The notes beneath the pieces were generated by a model. The model did not search any database and was not told where the DNA came from. It worked only from the letters and a program-made list of their open reading frames with translations. A program made the translations under genes and the position numbers. 64,000 nucleotides of DNA from Bradyrhizobium quebecense (lineage in GTDB: Bacteria; Pseudomonadota; Alphaproteobacteria; Rhizobiales; Xanthobacteraceae): contig NZ_CP088022.1 of assembly GCF_013373795.3 (NCBI RefSeq), positions 6,448,001-6,512,000 of the forward strand, written 5' to 3'. Positions 1-9,467 of the stretch are shown in pieces (the first letter of the stretch is position 1; each line of letters begins with the position of its first letter).

Positions 1-1607
1 CAGACACGGCCGACGCGCTCGGCGACGTCCTCGCCGAACAGCTTGGCGAGCAGGTGATCGTGGCCCTTGTAGCCGGTGGCGAGCACGAACAGCTCGGCGG
101 CGAGCGTCGTGCCGTCCTTCAGCGCGAGGCCATCGGCGGTAAAGCCGGTGATGTCGGCGGCCTGGATCAGGCGGATCTTGCCGTCGGCGATCAATTCGGA
201 GCAGCCGACATTGAAGTAATAGCCGCCGCCGCGGGAGCGGAATTTCAGCGGCCAGCCGGTGCCGTCCTCGCCGAATTCGAGCCGGAAGCCGGCGCGCTCC
301 AGCCGCGAGAGCAACGATGCATCGAGCCGCTTCACCTCGTCGGTGATGATCCGGTGCGCGATCTTCATCACCGGCAGCGGCACGCCGGAATTGAGGATGT
401 CGCGCACCTCGATCGGCGGACCATCACCGAGATAGGTCTTGTCGTAAAGCTGCGCGGGCTCGACATTGACCACCATGGTCGGGCTGCGCTGAATCATGGT
501 GACGTCGGCACCAGCCGCGTGCAGCTCCTGGCAGATGTCATGGGCGCTGGTGCCGGTGCCGAACACGATCACCGAGCGCCCTGCCCATTCGCGTCCCGCC
601 GCGAACGCGCTGGAATGCAGCACCTTGCCGCCGAACTGCGCGATGCCCGGGATCGCGGGGATGTTCGGCGTGCCGCTGACGCTGGTCGCGAGCACGACGT
701 GCTTCGGATGCAGCGTGCGCGGACCGTCAGGCCGTTGCAGCGTCGCCGTCCAGCGCTGCGCGGTCTCGTCATAGCGCGCGCCTTCGAACGCAGTTTCGGT
801 CCAGAAGTCGAGCTCCATGATGTCGACATAGCTCTCCAGCCAGTTCGCGATCTTGTCCTTCGGGATGTAGTCCGGAAAGGTCGGCGGGAACGGCAGATAG
901 CGGAACAGATTGACCGGCGTCTTGTTGTGCAGCTTGAGCCCGCGATAGCGCAGCCGCCAATTGTCGCCGATGCGCTGCTGGCGATCGACGATCAGGGCAT
1001 GGAGCCCGATCCGCTTGCACTCGACGGCGGCCGCGATGCCGGCATGGCCGCCGCCGACAACAAGCACGTCGGGCTCGCGGTCGGCATAGGCGCGCGAGGT
1101 CTGCCGCTGTTCCAGCCAATCGGGCGCGGCGAAATCGCGCGCGAAGGATTCCTCAGTGGCGTGTTTGGCGCGCGCGTCGCAGATGCGGTCGAAGTCAGGC
1201 ATCGTGGAGAACGTCCACGACGCGGAATTTCCACCCCTCTCTTGCAACAGGCGGACCGCGCCGGTGCCGGGGCCATTCGACGTGTTGAAGGTGAAGATCG
1301 CCTCGATCACCTCGCGTCCGGCCATCACGGCGCGCCGCGGTATCAAGGCACGGCCATCGAGACGAAAGCCGCGCGCGTTCACTGCGCCTGCGTGCGCGAG
1401 CAACTCGGCAACCACGCGCTGCCGCCCGCTGAACGTCGCAAAATGCCAGGAAATGCCGAGGATGTTGCGCCAGTGGCTCTCGGTCGCAAACAGTGCGGCA
1501 AGAGCGTCAAGGGAACGGCTCGTCAGCGCCGCATCCAGCGCACCGATCCAGCGCTCGGCCAGGAGTTCAGGCGTGTCCTCGGTAGCCGGGTTCAGTTGGT
1601 CCAGCAT
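1..1607 (-). CDS. Flavin-containing monooxygenase with N-terminal SnoaL-like domain (3' end outside window)
   Basis: Reads from an ATG at 1607, behind a GAGAAAG ribosome site, to the window edge without a stop, giving about 535 residues of a protein that in this family is roughly 600 long. Residues about 10-130 look like a SnoaL/NTF2-type domain. An FAD Rossmann motif, VVGGGHAGIAA, lies near residue 182, and a second, NADPH-type motif, VIVFGTGTSAHD, near residue 350. This arrangement is that of NAD(P)/FAD-dependent monooxygenases related to FMOs and YUCCA-type enzymes, which hydroxylate or oxygenate small organic substrates. The substrate cannot be told. It lies 63 bp downstream of, and on the same strand as, the acyltransferase/acyl-ACP synthetase gene. 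Confidence 0.85.
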   Translation of the reverse strand, partial: MLDQLNPATEDTPELLAERWIGALDAALTSRSLDALAALFATESHWRNILGISWHFATFSGRQRVVAELLAHAGAVNARGFRLDGRALIPRRAVMAGREVIEAIFTFNTSNGPGTGAVRLLQERGGNSASWTFSTMPDFDRICDARAKHATEESFARDFAAPDWLEQRQTSRAYADREPDVLVVGGGHAGIAAAVECKRIGLHALIVDRQQRIGDNWRLRYRGLKLHNKTPVNLFRYLPFPPTFPDYIPKDKIANWLESYVDIMELDFWTETAFEGARYDETAQRWTATLQRPDGPRTLHPKHVVLATSVSGTPNIPAIPGIAQFGGKVLHSSAFAAGREWAGRSVIVFGTGTSAHDICQELHAAGADVTMIQRSPTMVVNVEPAQLYDKTYLGDGPPIEVRDILNSGVPLPVMKIAHRIITDEVKRLDASLLSRLERAGFRLEFGEDGTGWPLKFRSRGGGYYFNVGCSELIADGKIRLIQAADITGFTADGLALKDGTTLAAELFVLATGYKGHDHLLAKLFGEDVAERVGRV

Positions 1608-1670
1608 GATCGTGCTTTCTCGGGAGCAGTTGCCGTCTATCTGACAACATGCTCCCGAAAAGCACAACCA

Positions 1671-4600
1671 TCATGCGACGTGTTGCTGCAGCGACGCCGG
1701 CTCGGCCTCACCCTCCTCGCCGGCAGGCCCGGCCTGCGCCGCAGGTGCCGCAGCGAGCTCCTTGGCAAGCGCAGTAGCACCGACATAGTCGGTCTTGCCG
1801 GTGCCGAGCAACGGCACCTTGTCGACGACGCGGATGTCGGCGGGCACCGCGAGCTCGGACGCGCCGACGCTCTTGGCCTGGCGCTGCATCGCGGCGCGGT
1901 CGGCATTCTTCTGCGTCGTGAGCAGCACGATGCGTTCGCCCTTGCGCGCGTCGGGGATCGAGACCGCAACCGACATCGCCTGCGGCCACAGCGCCGATGC
2001 CATGGTCTCCACCGCCGACAGCGAGACCATCTCGCCCGCGATCTTGGCAAAACGCTTGGCGCGGCCCTTGATCGCGATGAAGCCCTGCGCATCGACCGTG
2101 ACGATGTCACCGGTGTCGTGCCAGCCTTCCGGCAGCGGCTCGAGCACGCCGGGATTTTCGGCGCGGAGGTAGCCTATCATCACGTTCGGACCCTTCACCG
2201 ACAGCCGTCCGCCTTCCTCGATGCCGGGGACCGGATCGAGGCGGTATTGCATCAGCGGCGAAATGCGGCCGACGGTGCCCTGGCGGTTTGCCATCGGCGT
2301 GTTCATTGCCAGCACCGGCGCGGTCTCAGTGACGCCATAGCCTTCGAGGATGCGGATGCCGTAGCGTTCCATGTAGGTCTGCCGCGTGCGCTCCTTCACC
2401 GCTTCCGCGCCGGCAATGACCAGCCGCAGCGTACGGAAATCATAGGCATGCGCCGAGCGGGCGTAGCCGGTGAGGAAGGTGTCGGTGCCGAACAGGATAG
2501 TGGCACCGGTCTGGTAGATCAGCTCGGGCACGATCCGGTAGTGCAGCGGCGACGGATACATGAAGATCGGGATGCCGCCGAGCAGCGGCATCATCATGCC
2601 GCCGGTCAGACCAAACGAATGGAACACCGGCAGAACGTTGAACACCTTGTCGTTGGCATTGGCATCGACCCGCGCCAGCGCCTGCGCCGCATTGGCGAGG
2701 ATGTTGCGGTGGGACAGCACGACACCCTTCGGCGTGCCTTCCGAACCCGAGGTGAACAGGATGACCGCGGGATCGTTGGCCTGGCGGGCGACGCGCGGCG
2801 CGATGCCGGCGCGGAAGCCTGCGATCTTGTCGGCGAGGCCGATGTCGGCCCTGACGTCCTCGAGATAGACGACGCGCGCCTGGCCGGCCATCGCCGTGAT
2901 CAGCTTGTCGAGCTTGCCCTTTTCGATGAAGGCCTGCGAGGTCAGCACGGTCTTCACCTGCGCCGCCTTCATCGCGGCCAGCACGTTGACTGGACCGGCC
3001 GAGAAGTTGAGCATCGCCGGCACGCGGCCGATGGTCTGCAGCGCCATGAAGACCACAGCGACGCCGGCCGAGTTCGGCAACAGCACGCCGACATTTTCGC
3101 CGCCGGCAGTGCCCTGCTCGAGCTTGCGGCTCAACACCTGCGCGCCGAGGATCAGCTTGCGATAGGTCAGCTTGGTGCCCAGCGCGTCCTCAATGATCGG
3201 CTTGCCGGTGTCGCGGTCGCGATAAGCATGGCCGAGGCCCTCGAACAGCGTCTGGTCGAGCATCGCGTTCTGGACCATGGCGTCGATCATGACGTCCTGC
3301 AGCGCGGCGCCGGCGGCATTGCGGCGCGCCTTGCCCTTCAGCGACTGGTCCACCGGCAGCTTCACCGGCGGCAGGATCGAGATCGTCACCTTGGGGAACC
3401 AGGAGCGCTTGATCTCGCCATTCTTGAGATAGCTGAGATGCGAACGCTGCGCGCCCTCGATCCGAACCGGGACGACGACCGCATCGGCCTTGTCGGCGAT
3501 CATCGCGGTGCCGTCATAGACCTTCATCAGCGAACCGGAGACCGTGATGCGCCCTTCCGGGAAGATCACGACCGGCTCGCCAGCGGCGACCAGCTTGATC
3601 AGGTCGCGTGCCGCCAGCGGCTTCGACGGATCCATCGTGTAATGCTTGATCATCTTCAGGAATGGCTTGGCCCACCATGCCTTGGCGATGCCGGTGTCGA
3701 CCGCGAAGCTCGCGTCAATCGGCAGCATGGCGTGCAGCAGCGGACCATCGACCAGGCTGACATGGTTCGGCGCGATCAGCATCCGGGTGCCTGCGGGCGG
3801 CAGGTTCTCCATGCCGCGCACCTCGAGGCGGAACAGCGCGCGGAACAGCAGCGCGCCGAAATCGCGCACGCCTTCCTTGCCCCACTTGGTCAGCACGAAC
3901 CAGACCGTGCCGAAGCTCGCAATGGCAAGGCCGAAGAAGATCCAGGCGATCGGCAGGCCGGCAGCTTGCAGCGCGCCGACGAACACCGCGCCGGCAACCA
4001 TGAAGCCTGCCTGCAGGATATTGCCGGCAGCGATGATGCGGGCGCGCTCGGACGGCGCGGTCCAGGCCTGCACGGCCGCAAACGACGGCACCACGAACAG
4101 GCCGCCGCCGAACGCGAACAGGAAGAAATCAGCCAGCATGCGGAAGCCGCCGAACGAGGCCGCGAACGCCGCCGCGGTGACCTCCTTGCCGAGCGAGGTG
4201 GTGGCGATCGCCCAGGCGAGGTCGAGGCCGATCACGCCCATCACGATGGCGCCGATCGGCACCAGTGCGAGATTCGGACGGACGTGGCTCAGCTGCGCGG
4301 CGAACAGCGAGCCGGCAGCAATGCCGATCGCGAACACGGCGAGACACAGCGTGACCACGCCCTCGGTGCCGCCGACGCCTTCCTTGATCAGCGCGGGCAG
4401 CAGCGACAGCACGATCGCACCGACCATCCAGAACCAGGACACGATCACCATGCCGTCCCACAGCCGCTGTTCGGCATAGAGCGACTTCAACAGACGCACC
4501 GTCGAGGTCCAGGGGTTCTTGGTGATCGGCAGATCGGGCGCGGAGGGCTGCGTCACCGGAATGCGCGACGCAAATCCCCAGGACAGCACCGACAGACCCA

Positions 4601-5129
4601 CGACGGCTGCGCAGATCCAGCCCATGTGGCTGGCGCCGGCGACGAACATGCCGCCCGCGATGGTGCCGATCAGGATCGCCATGAAGGTCGCGCCCTCGAC
4701 CAGCGCGTTGCCGGTCGCGAGCTCGGCAACCGAGAGCTGGTCGGGCAGCACAGCATATTTCACCGGGCCGAACAGCGCGGCGACGATGCCGAACAGCGCC
4801 AGCGCGATGAACAGCAGCGGGATCGAATAGGTGAAGAAGCCGGCCGCGGCGAAGGCAGCGGCGAAGATCTCGAAGAACTTCAGCCGGCGGGCGACGACGG
4901 ACTTGATGTAGCGGTCGGCGAGCTCGCCGCCGAGCGCCGACAGCACGAAGAACGGCGCGATGAAGACCGCACCCGCGAGCTGGACCAGCGCCGGCCCCTG
5001 CTCGTTGGCGATGCCATACAGCAGCATGATGACCAGCGCGTTCTTCAGCACGTTGTCGTTCAGCGCCGAGCAGAACTGCGACCAGAACAGCGGCGCGAAG
5101 CGGCGGGACGTCATCAATTCCTTGATCAT
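1671..5129 (-). CDS. aas: Fused MFS transporter / lysophospholipid acyltransferase / acyl-ACP synthetase (LplT-Aas type)
   Basis: 1152 residues in three modules. Residues 1-415 form a 12-helix MFS transporter like LplT, which flips lysophospholipids inward. Residues 430-610 are a PlsC acyltransferase with NHVSLVD (455-461) and FPEGR (523-527). Residues 640-1130 are an AMP-forming acyl-ACP/CoA synthetase with FTSGSEGTPKG (792-802), GYGVTET near 920 and a C-terminal GTGKTDY. In E. coli LplT and Aas are separate proteins that re-acylate lyso-PE at the inner membrane; here all steps lie on one chain, a fusion known in Proteobacteria. The ATG at 5129 follows an AAGGA site. It is the upstream neighbour of the monooxygenase gene but separated by 63 bp, so co-transcription is uncertain. 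Confidence 0.93.
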   Translation of the reverse strand: MIKELMTSRRFAPLFWSQFCSALNDNVLKNALVIMLLYGIANEQGPALVQLAGAVFIAPFFVLSALGGELADRYIKSVVARRLKFFEIFAAAFAAAGFFTYSIPLLFIALALFGIVAALFGPVKYAVLPDQLSVAELATGNALVEGATFMAILIGTIAGGMFVAGASHMGWICAAVVGLSVLSWGFASRIPVTQPSAPDLPITKNPWTSTVRLLKSLYAEQRLWDGMVIVSWFWMVGAIVLSLLPALIKEGVGGTEGVVTLCLAVFAIGIAAGSLFAAQLSHVRPNLALVPIGAIVMGVIGLDLAWAIATTSLGKEVTAAAFAASFGGFRMLADFFLFAFGGGLFVVPSFAAVQAWTAPSERARIIAAGNILQAGFMVAGAVFVGALQAAGLPIAWIFFGLAIASFGTVWFVLTKWGKEGVRDFGALLFRALFRLEVRGMENLPPAGTRMLIAPNHVSLVDGPLLHAMLPIDASFAVDTGIAKAWWAKPFLKMIKHYTMDPSKPLAARDLIKLVAAGEPVVIFPEGRITVSGSLMKVYDGTAMIADKADAVVVPVRIEGAQRSHLSYLKNGEIKRSWFPKVTISILPPVKLPVDQSLKGKARRNAAGAALQDVMIDAMVQNAMLDQTLFEGLGHAYRDRDTGKPIIEDALGTKLTYRKLILGAQVLSRKLEQGTAGGENVGVLLPNSAGVAVVFMALQTIGRVPAMLNFSAGPVNVLAAMKAAQVKTVLTSQAFIEKGKLDKLITAMAGQARVVYLEDVRADIGLADKIAGFRAGIAPRVARQANDPAVILFTSGSEGTPKGVVLSHRNILANAAQALARVDANANDKVFNVLPVFHSFGLTGGMMMPLLGGIPIFMYPSPLHYRIVPELIYQTGATILFGTDTFLTGYARSAHAYDFRTLRLVIAGAEAVKERTRQTYMERYGIRILEGYGVTETAPVLAMNTPMANRQGTVGRISPLMQYRLDPVPGIEEGGRLSVKGPNVMIGYLRAENPGVLEPLPEGWHDTGDIVTVDAQGFIAIKGRAKRFAKIAGEMVSLSAVETMASALWPQAMSVAVSIPDARKGERIVLLTTQKNADRAAMQRQAKSVGASELAVPADIRVVDKVPLLGTGKTDYVGATALAKELAAAPAAQAGPAGEEGEAEPASLQQHVA

Positions 5130-5415
5130 GACCGGTTCCTTGGGTTAGCGCGCACGGCGCTGGCAGGTCTGCGAATTCGCCTGGCAGAGAATGGTGAGCA
5201 TGGTGAAAATGACGAAGATGCAGCAGCCTTTAGTCTTTTCCGCAACGTATCGGTTCGAACCAGTGCGGATCGGCCGCGCCGGGCGGCGCGACAATGCCCG
5301 GCAGAAATGTACCAGACCTTATCCAGGGTTGTGGTCGATCGACATCGAAACGGGCTCGCGAGGGACATGGTGAGCGCTTTGTTGAGGCTTCGGCGACAAT
5401 TGCGATGTGGGCGCG
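5130..5415. other. Intergenic region upstream of the acyltransferase fusion
   Basis: About 290 bp between the acyltransferase start and the end of the small divergent gene. Open frames here (for example 5126-5368 minus) have no recognisable protein character and no good ribosome site. The promoter of the fusion gene should lie here but I see no clear consensus. Confidence 0.4.
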
Positions 5416-5670
5416 TCAGGTCAGATCACTCAGGCCGCCGAACGGGGTCCATCGGCAGTTGCGCGACTTGCACCGGCCACCACGCGCCGCCTGGCGCGGC
5501 GCGCGCCGATCGGCGCGCCGCTGCTCCAGGACACCTGCGACGTCGCAGGCGCGGGCGATCCGCTCGATCGGGGCAGTCGCCAGTGAGAAAATGGCGCGGC
5601 CAAAGCCCTTCACGAGCTCGATCGCGTCATCGACAAAGGTGGTGGTCAATTGAAGTGCTAGGGTCTGCAT
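5416..5670 (-). CDS. Small protein of unknown function, divergent from TetR gene
   Basis: 84 residues. The start at 5670 is well supported: a perfect AGGAGG lies 8 bp upstream, in the intergenic stretch shared with the TetR gene. The first 50 residues form a plausible amphipathic helical protein (begins MQTLALQLTTTF). The last 30 are Arg-rich and low in complexity, so the original C-terminus may have been lost by a frameshift. I do not recognise a family. Its position suggests it is the target of the neighbouring TetR repressor, whose candidate operator lies between the two starts. Confidence 0.6.
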   Translation of the reverse strand: MQTLALQLTTTFVDDAIELVKGFGRAIFSLATAPIERIARACDVAGVLEQRRADRRAPRQAARGGRCKSRNCRWTPFGGLSDLT

Positions 5671-5692
5671 GTGAGTGGCCTCCTATGCCAAC

Positions 5693-5707
5693 TTGAGCAA
5701 CGCTCAA
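5693..5707. promoter_or_regulatory. Operator-like palindrome TTGAGC-aac-GCTCAA
   Basis: Perfect 6-bp inverted repeat with a 3-bp spacer between the TetR gene and the divergent small gene. A second, related palindrome lies at 5724-5736 (TGAAC-att-GTTCA). Both fit the pattern TGArC-N3-GyTCA, as expected for a dimeric TetR repressor controlling itself and the divergent gene. Confidence 0.5.
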
Positions 5708-5722
5708 ATTAGTAGTTCAAAA

Positions 5723-6343
5723 ATGAACATTGTTCAAGAAGAATCGCGACGCGACCGGAAAAAACTTCAGCGGCGAGGTCTGCTGATCGAGATCGCGCGC
5801 CGGTATATTGCAACTAAAGGCTTGAGATCACTGAAGGTTCGCGATGTTGCCGAAGCTGCCGGCTGCTCCATCGGCAGCGTCTATAACGAGTTCGGCGACT
5901 TCGACGGCCTGATCCTGACCGTGAACCGGGAGACCGTTCAGGCCCTGACCACGCGGCTCAAGGCTGTCCCGGCCGACGATCCCCTGCGCCAGCTGCACGG
6001 GCTTGCTGACGCCTATCTCGGCTTCGCCACCGAGCACGCCAATCTGCTGCGCTCGCTGTTCGAGCACCGGATGGAGGATGACCGGCCGTTTCCGGAAGAT
6101 ATCCTGGCGATGGTGATGGAGGCCTTTGCGCTGATGTATGCACCGCTGGTGCGGCTATTGCCCGATCGCGATCCCGACGATGTCGCGCTGCTGTCGCGGA
6201 TGATGTTTTCCGCGGTCCACGGCATCATCTCGCTCGGCCTCGAGGAGCGCATGGTCGCAGTGCCGCCGGAGCAGCTGCGCGAACGCCTCGTGCAGTTCGT
6301 CGACACGCATCTTGCAGGATTGGGCGTCACGCGCAGTGCGTAG
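5723..6343 (+). CDS. TetR/AcrR family transcriptional regulator
   Basis: 206 residues from ATG 5723; an in-frame GTG at 5675 would add 16 residues. The N-terminal helix-turn-helix (about residues 20-60, with KVRDVAEAAGCSIGSVYNEF) is typical of TetR repressors. The C-terminal half is a helical ligand-binding domain of unknown specificity. The 5675 start would run through the operator-like palindrome at 5693, so the shorter start is preferred although neither has a strong ribosome site. The second palindrome overlaps the chosen start codon, which suggests autoregulation. The stop abuts the stop of the convergent membrane-protein gene. Confidence 0.9.
   Translation: MNIVQEESRRDRKKLQRRGLLIEIARRYIATKGLRSLKVRDVAEAAGCSIGSVYNEFGDFDGLILTVNRETVQALTTRLKAVPADDPLRQLHGLADAYLGFATEHANLLRSLFEHRMEDDRPFPEDILAMVMEAFALMYAPLVRLLPDRDPDDVALLSRMMFSAVHGIISLGLEERMVAVPPEQLRERLVQFVDTHLAGLGVTRSA
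5724..5736. promoter_or_regulatory. Second operator-like palindrome TGAAC-att-GTTCA
   Basis: Perfect 5-bp arms, 3-bp spacer, overlapping the ATG of the TetR gene. Shares the half-site pattern with 5693-5707. Confidence 0.4.
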
Positions 6344-6763
6344 CTAGACCCGGGTGCGGGCGATCGTGCCGGCGACGATCTGCATCGTGACGCCGAGCAC
6401 CCAGCCTGCCATGATCGCCGCGGTCCAGGCGATATCCGGCTCGCTGCGCAGCACGACGACGCCGACCGAGAAGAACGCGACCATGGTCGCGAGGAAGGTG
6501 CCGACCGCGCTGAGCAGCTCCGCCGCGTCGATCTTGCGCGTCGAGCTCCCGTCCTTCGGATGAAACAGCTTTGGTGGCGTGTCGATGCCGAGATAGAAGC
6601 CGATCGCGCCGCCCAGCATCATGATCAGCAGGAACGCCTGCGACGTCAGCGCCGAGACGCTCGAGCCGACATGGATGGCGACGAACAGACCGCTGGCTGC
6701 TCCCGCCAAGGCGAGGCCGAAGCGCTCCAGGATATGGGCAAATTTTCTGACGCGGCTGCGCAT
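6344..6763 (-). CDS. Hypothetical inner-membrane protein
   Basis: 139 residues with four predicted membrane helices (about 14-32, 40-58, 83-105 and 113-135) and a charged loop near 63-80. I do not recognise a family. ATG at 6763. It is convergent with the TetR gene with no intervening base, and its upstream region (6764-6985) is shared with the divergent DUF2235 gene. Confidence 0.7.
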   Translation of the reverse strand: MRSRVRKFAHILERFGLALAGAASGLFVAIHVGSSVSALTSQAFLLIMMLGGAIGFYLGIDTPPKLFHPKDGSSTRKIDAAELLSAVGTFLATMVAFFSVGVVVLRSEPDIAWTAAIMAGWVLGVTMQIVAGTIARTRV

Positions 6764-6985
6764 TGCTGTGCCTCATCAATGAATTGCACCGCTGGTCAGG
6801 CTAGGCCTTTTTGTTACGCCGCGAAAGCCGTCTCGCCTCAAATGGCCGCGACCTCGGGGCGCTTTTGTGCGCCAGTTCACACCTATCGCGGCGCCGAATG
6901 ATTAAAGATCGATCCAAGGTAGCAATCGATCCGGCCCCTGCTACGCTGCGCCATCCGCTTCATCCACTTCAGCGAGCGTCCTTCG

Positions 6986-9253
6986 ATGCCGAGCCCCAAG
7001 ATCATTATCCTGTCCGACGGCACCGGCAACGCCGCTTCCAGCGTCTGGCGCACCAATGTCTGGCGGATATTCCAGTCGCTGGATTTGCAGGGCAACGCGC
7101 AGGCCGCCAAGTATGATGACGGCGTCGGCACGTCGTCCTTCGTCCCGCTTGCGCTGCTCGGCGGCGCTTTCGGTTACGGTCTGAAGCGCAATATCCTGGA
7201 TGCCTACAAATTCATCTGCCGCAACTACGACCACCAGAACGATTCGCAAATCTACCTGTTCGGATTCAGCCGCGGCGCATTCACCGTGCGCACGCTCGCC
7301 GCACTCATCCTCGATCAAGGCCTGATCGCCGCCGGCACTGAAGCCGAACTGCACGACGGCGCGGTGAAGGCCTATCGCGCGTACCGGGCCGCGGGCTACC
7401 ACTCGATCTGGCGCATCGAGGTGCTGTTCCGCGCGCTGCGCGACTACATCCTCGTGCCGGTGCTGGACCGCCTTCAGCGCAACAAGCCTTATGCGGAGAT
7501 CGCACGGAAGCCGGTGCCAGCGATCGAGTTCATCGGCATCTGGGACACCGTCGCGGCCTATGGCCTGCCGATCGACGAGATGACACGCGGCATCTCCAAC
7601 TGGGTGTGGCCGCTCGAGCTGCCGAACCGGATTCTCAGCCCGAAGGTCAAGTGCGCACGGCATGCGCTGGCGCTCGACGACGAGCGCACGACCTTCCATC
7701 CGGTGCTCTGGACGGAGCAGGAGCCGGGACAGCCCGCACCGGCCGTGCCGGCAACGATCGATGGCGAGCGCCTCGTTCAGGTGTGGTTCGTCGGCATGCA
7801 TGCCAATGTCGGCGGCGGCTATCCGGACGACGCCGTCGCGTTCGTGCCGCTGGCCTGGCTGGTCGACGAAGCCGTCAAGCGCGGGCTCGTGTTCAAGAGC
7901 GCGCCGATTGCCGATCCCGATGCGATCAAGGCGATCAGGTCCTCGGAGGACAAGGATGGCCGCCTCTATGATTCGCGGGCCGGCCTCGGCGCCTATTACC
8001 GGTACGGTCCCCGCAAGGTCGCCGATCTCTGCAACGATCCCTACGCCGGCGTCAGCGTGCCGATGCCGAAGATCCACGAAAGCGTATTCGAGCGGATCGA
8101 CAGCGGCGCCAACGCCTATGCCCCGATCGGACTTCCGCCGAACTATGTGGTCGTCTCCCGCAGCGGCCAGGTGACACCGCTGGGCACCAATACGTTTGAA
8201 ACGCCCGCCGGCGCGCCGGCGCGTCATGCCGCCCAGGAGAAGCTGTGGAATTTCGTCTGGATGCGGCGGATCGCTTACTTCGCCACCTTGGCGGCGTCGC
8301 TGCATTTGGCGACGTTCTGGCTGTTCCACAACCAGCACAAGGAGCACGAATTCAGCTCCTGGTTCAGGATGATCTCGGAGCTCGTGCGCTTCGTCGAATC
8401 GTTCCTGCCCGCTTCGTTTCATTGGTGGACCGATTGGTATGCCGGCAATCCGGAATGGTTCGCCGGCGGCATCATCGCCGTTTTCGTACTGATGGCTGTG
8501 GGCAGTTCGCTCAGCGCAACGATCAGCGACAGGATGCGGATCATCTGGCGTGACCGCGCGAACCCGACGCCGCTCTCCGGGATCGTGCACAATGCGATCT
8601 ATCGCTTCCGGACCAGCACGATCTATCAGTGGATTCTCAATGTCGGGAAGCGGCATGTCGCGCCGTTCCTGCTCACGGCCTTGCTGGTCTGGTTCGGTGC
8701 GACGCTGCTCAGCCATTTCCTGTTCAATGCCGCGGACTCGATGGGCGCCTTCTGCAAGGGGACCACGGCCGACAAGCTCGTCGCCGCCGACAAGGGCATC
8801 CCGCAGGATGCGGCCGACTTCGACACCAGCGCGATCTGTGCGCCGACCGGCTTCAAGGTCCGCACCGGCTTCAAGTACGAGATCGCGATCACGATGTCGG
8901 AGCCATGGGAGGACGCCGGACGCGCGGTCACGCCCATCGGATACCGGACCTCGACCATCGAGGGCGCAAAACGCTGGCGCGGATACGCCACGATCTTCCT
9001 GCGACGCATCCTGTTCCGGCCATGGTTCAGGCTGATCGCACGGGTCGGAGAGACCGGCGTCGACGAGTATTTCCTCGATCCCTTGCCGGCGCCGAACACC
9101 GATCCGCAAGTCTACAAGGCGTGGTTCACCGCCGATCGCAGCGGCGAGATCTTTCTCTACGTCAACCAGGCCGTCATCGGCCTGCCCTGGATCTACAAAT
9201 GGTTCTACGGCGATCACAAGGGCAAGGCGAAGGTCACGGTGAAGTTGCTCTAG
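6986..9253 (+). CDS. DUF2235 (Tle1-like phospholipase fold) protein with C-terminal membrane helices
   Basis: 755 residues. The N-terminal ~380 residues match the DUF2235 alpha/beta-hydrolase family, which includes the T6SS phospholipase effectors Tle1: IIILSDGTGNA at the start, the nucleophile elbow GFSRGAF near residue 93, GIWDTVAAYG near 183, and HANVGGGYPD near 271, giving a plausible Ser-Asp-His triad. The C-terminal half carries three likely membrane helices (about 428-446, 490-510, 560-580), unlike a simple soluble effector. No T6SS structural gene or immunity-like gene is adjacent, so a housekeeping or envelope lipase role is equally possible. The next gene on the same strand is a phospholipase-D-like protein. 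Confidence 0.85.
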   Translation: MPSPKIIILSDGTGNAASSVWRTNVWRIFQSLDLQGNAQAAKYDDGVGTSSFVPLALLGGAFGYGLKRNILDAYKFICRNYDHQNDSQIYLFGFSRGAFTVRTLAALILDQGLIAAGTEAELHDGAVKAYRAYRAAGYHSIWRIEVLFRALRDYILVPVLDRLQRNKPYAEIARKPVPAIEFIGIWDTVAAYGLPIDEMTRGISNWVWPLELPNRILSPKVKCARHALALDDERTTFHPVLWTEQEPGQPAPAVPATIDGERLVQVWFVGMHANVGGGYPDDAVAFVPLAWLVDEAVKRGLVFKSAPIADPDAIKAIRSSEDKDGRLYDSRAGLGAYYRYGPRKVADLCNDPYAGVSVPMPKIHESVFERIDSGANAYAPIGLPPNYVVVSRSGQVTPLGTNTFETPAGAPARHAAQEKLWNFVWMRRIAYFATLAASLHLATFWLFHNQHKEHEFSSWFRMISELVRFVESFLPASFHWWTDWYAGNPEWFAGGIIAVFVLMAVGSSLSATISDRMRIIWRDRANPTPLSGIVHNAIYRFRTSTIYQWILNVGKRHVAPFLLTALLVWFGATLLSHFLFNAADSMGAFCKGTTADKLVAADKGIPQDAADFDTSAICAPTGFKVRTGFKYEIAITMSEPWEDAGRAVTPIGYRTSTIEGAKRWRGYATIFLRRILFRPWFRLIARVGETGVDEYFLDPLPAPNTDPQVYKAWFTADRSGEIFLYVNQAVIGLPWIYKWFYGDHKGKAKVTVKLL

Positions 9254-9467
9254 ACAGCCGCAACCGCAGCGGAAGGGTCCGCACGGCGTGATCCATCTGT
9301 GATCCAGCCGATAGTTTCGGTTGCAAATTTTATTACATACTCCTCTTGCTAGACGAGCCGCCAGGCGCCCGGAACGATCCGACGCGACACCTCGGATCTC
9401 CTGCGGCGCTGACGCGCCAGGTTCATATCGAGCGGATATTTCTCATCAGTGATTTGGAGGCATCACC

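Noticed and set aside
5126..5368. 80-codon minus-strand frame upstream of the acyltransferase fusion
   Set aside because: No ribosome site, low-complexity composition and overlap with the neighbouring start region; no family character.
54..5696. 1880-codon plus-strand open frame
   Set aside because: Antisense to two clear genes (flavin monooxygenase and the acyltransferase/synthetase fusion). Composition (runs of H, R, D, G, A) is that of a mirror frame produced by GC3 bias; no domain is visible.
6941..9217. 758-codon minus-strand frame
   Set aside because: Exact antisense of the DUF2235 gene, which has proper motifs; the antisense translation is low-complexity.
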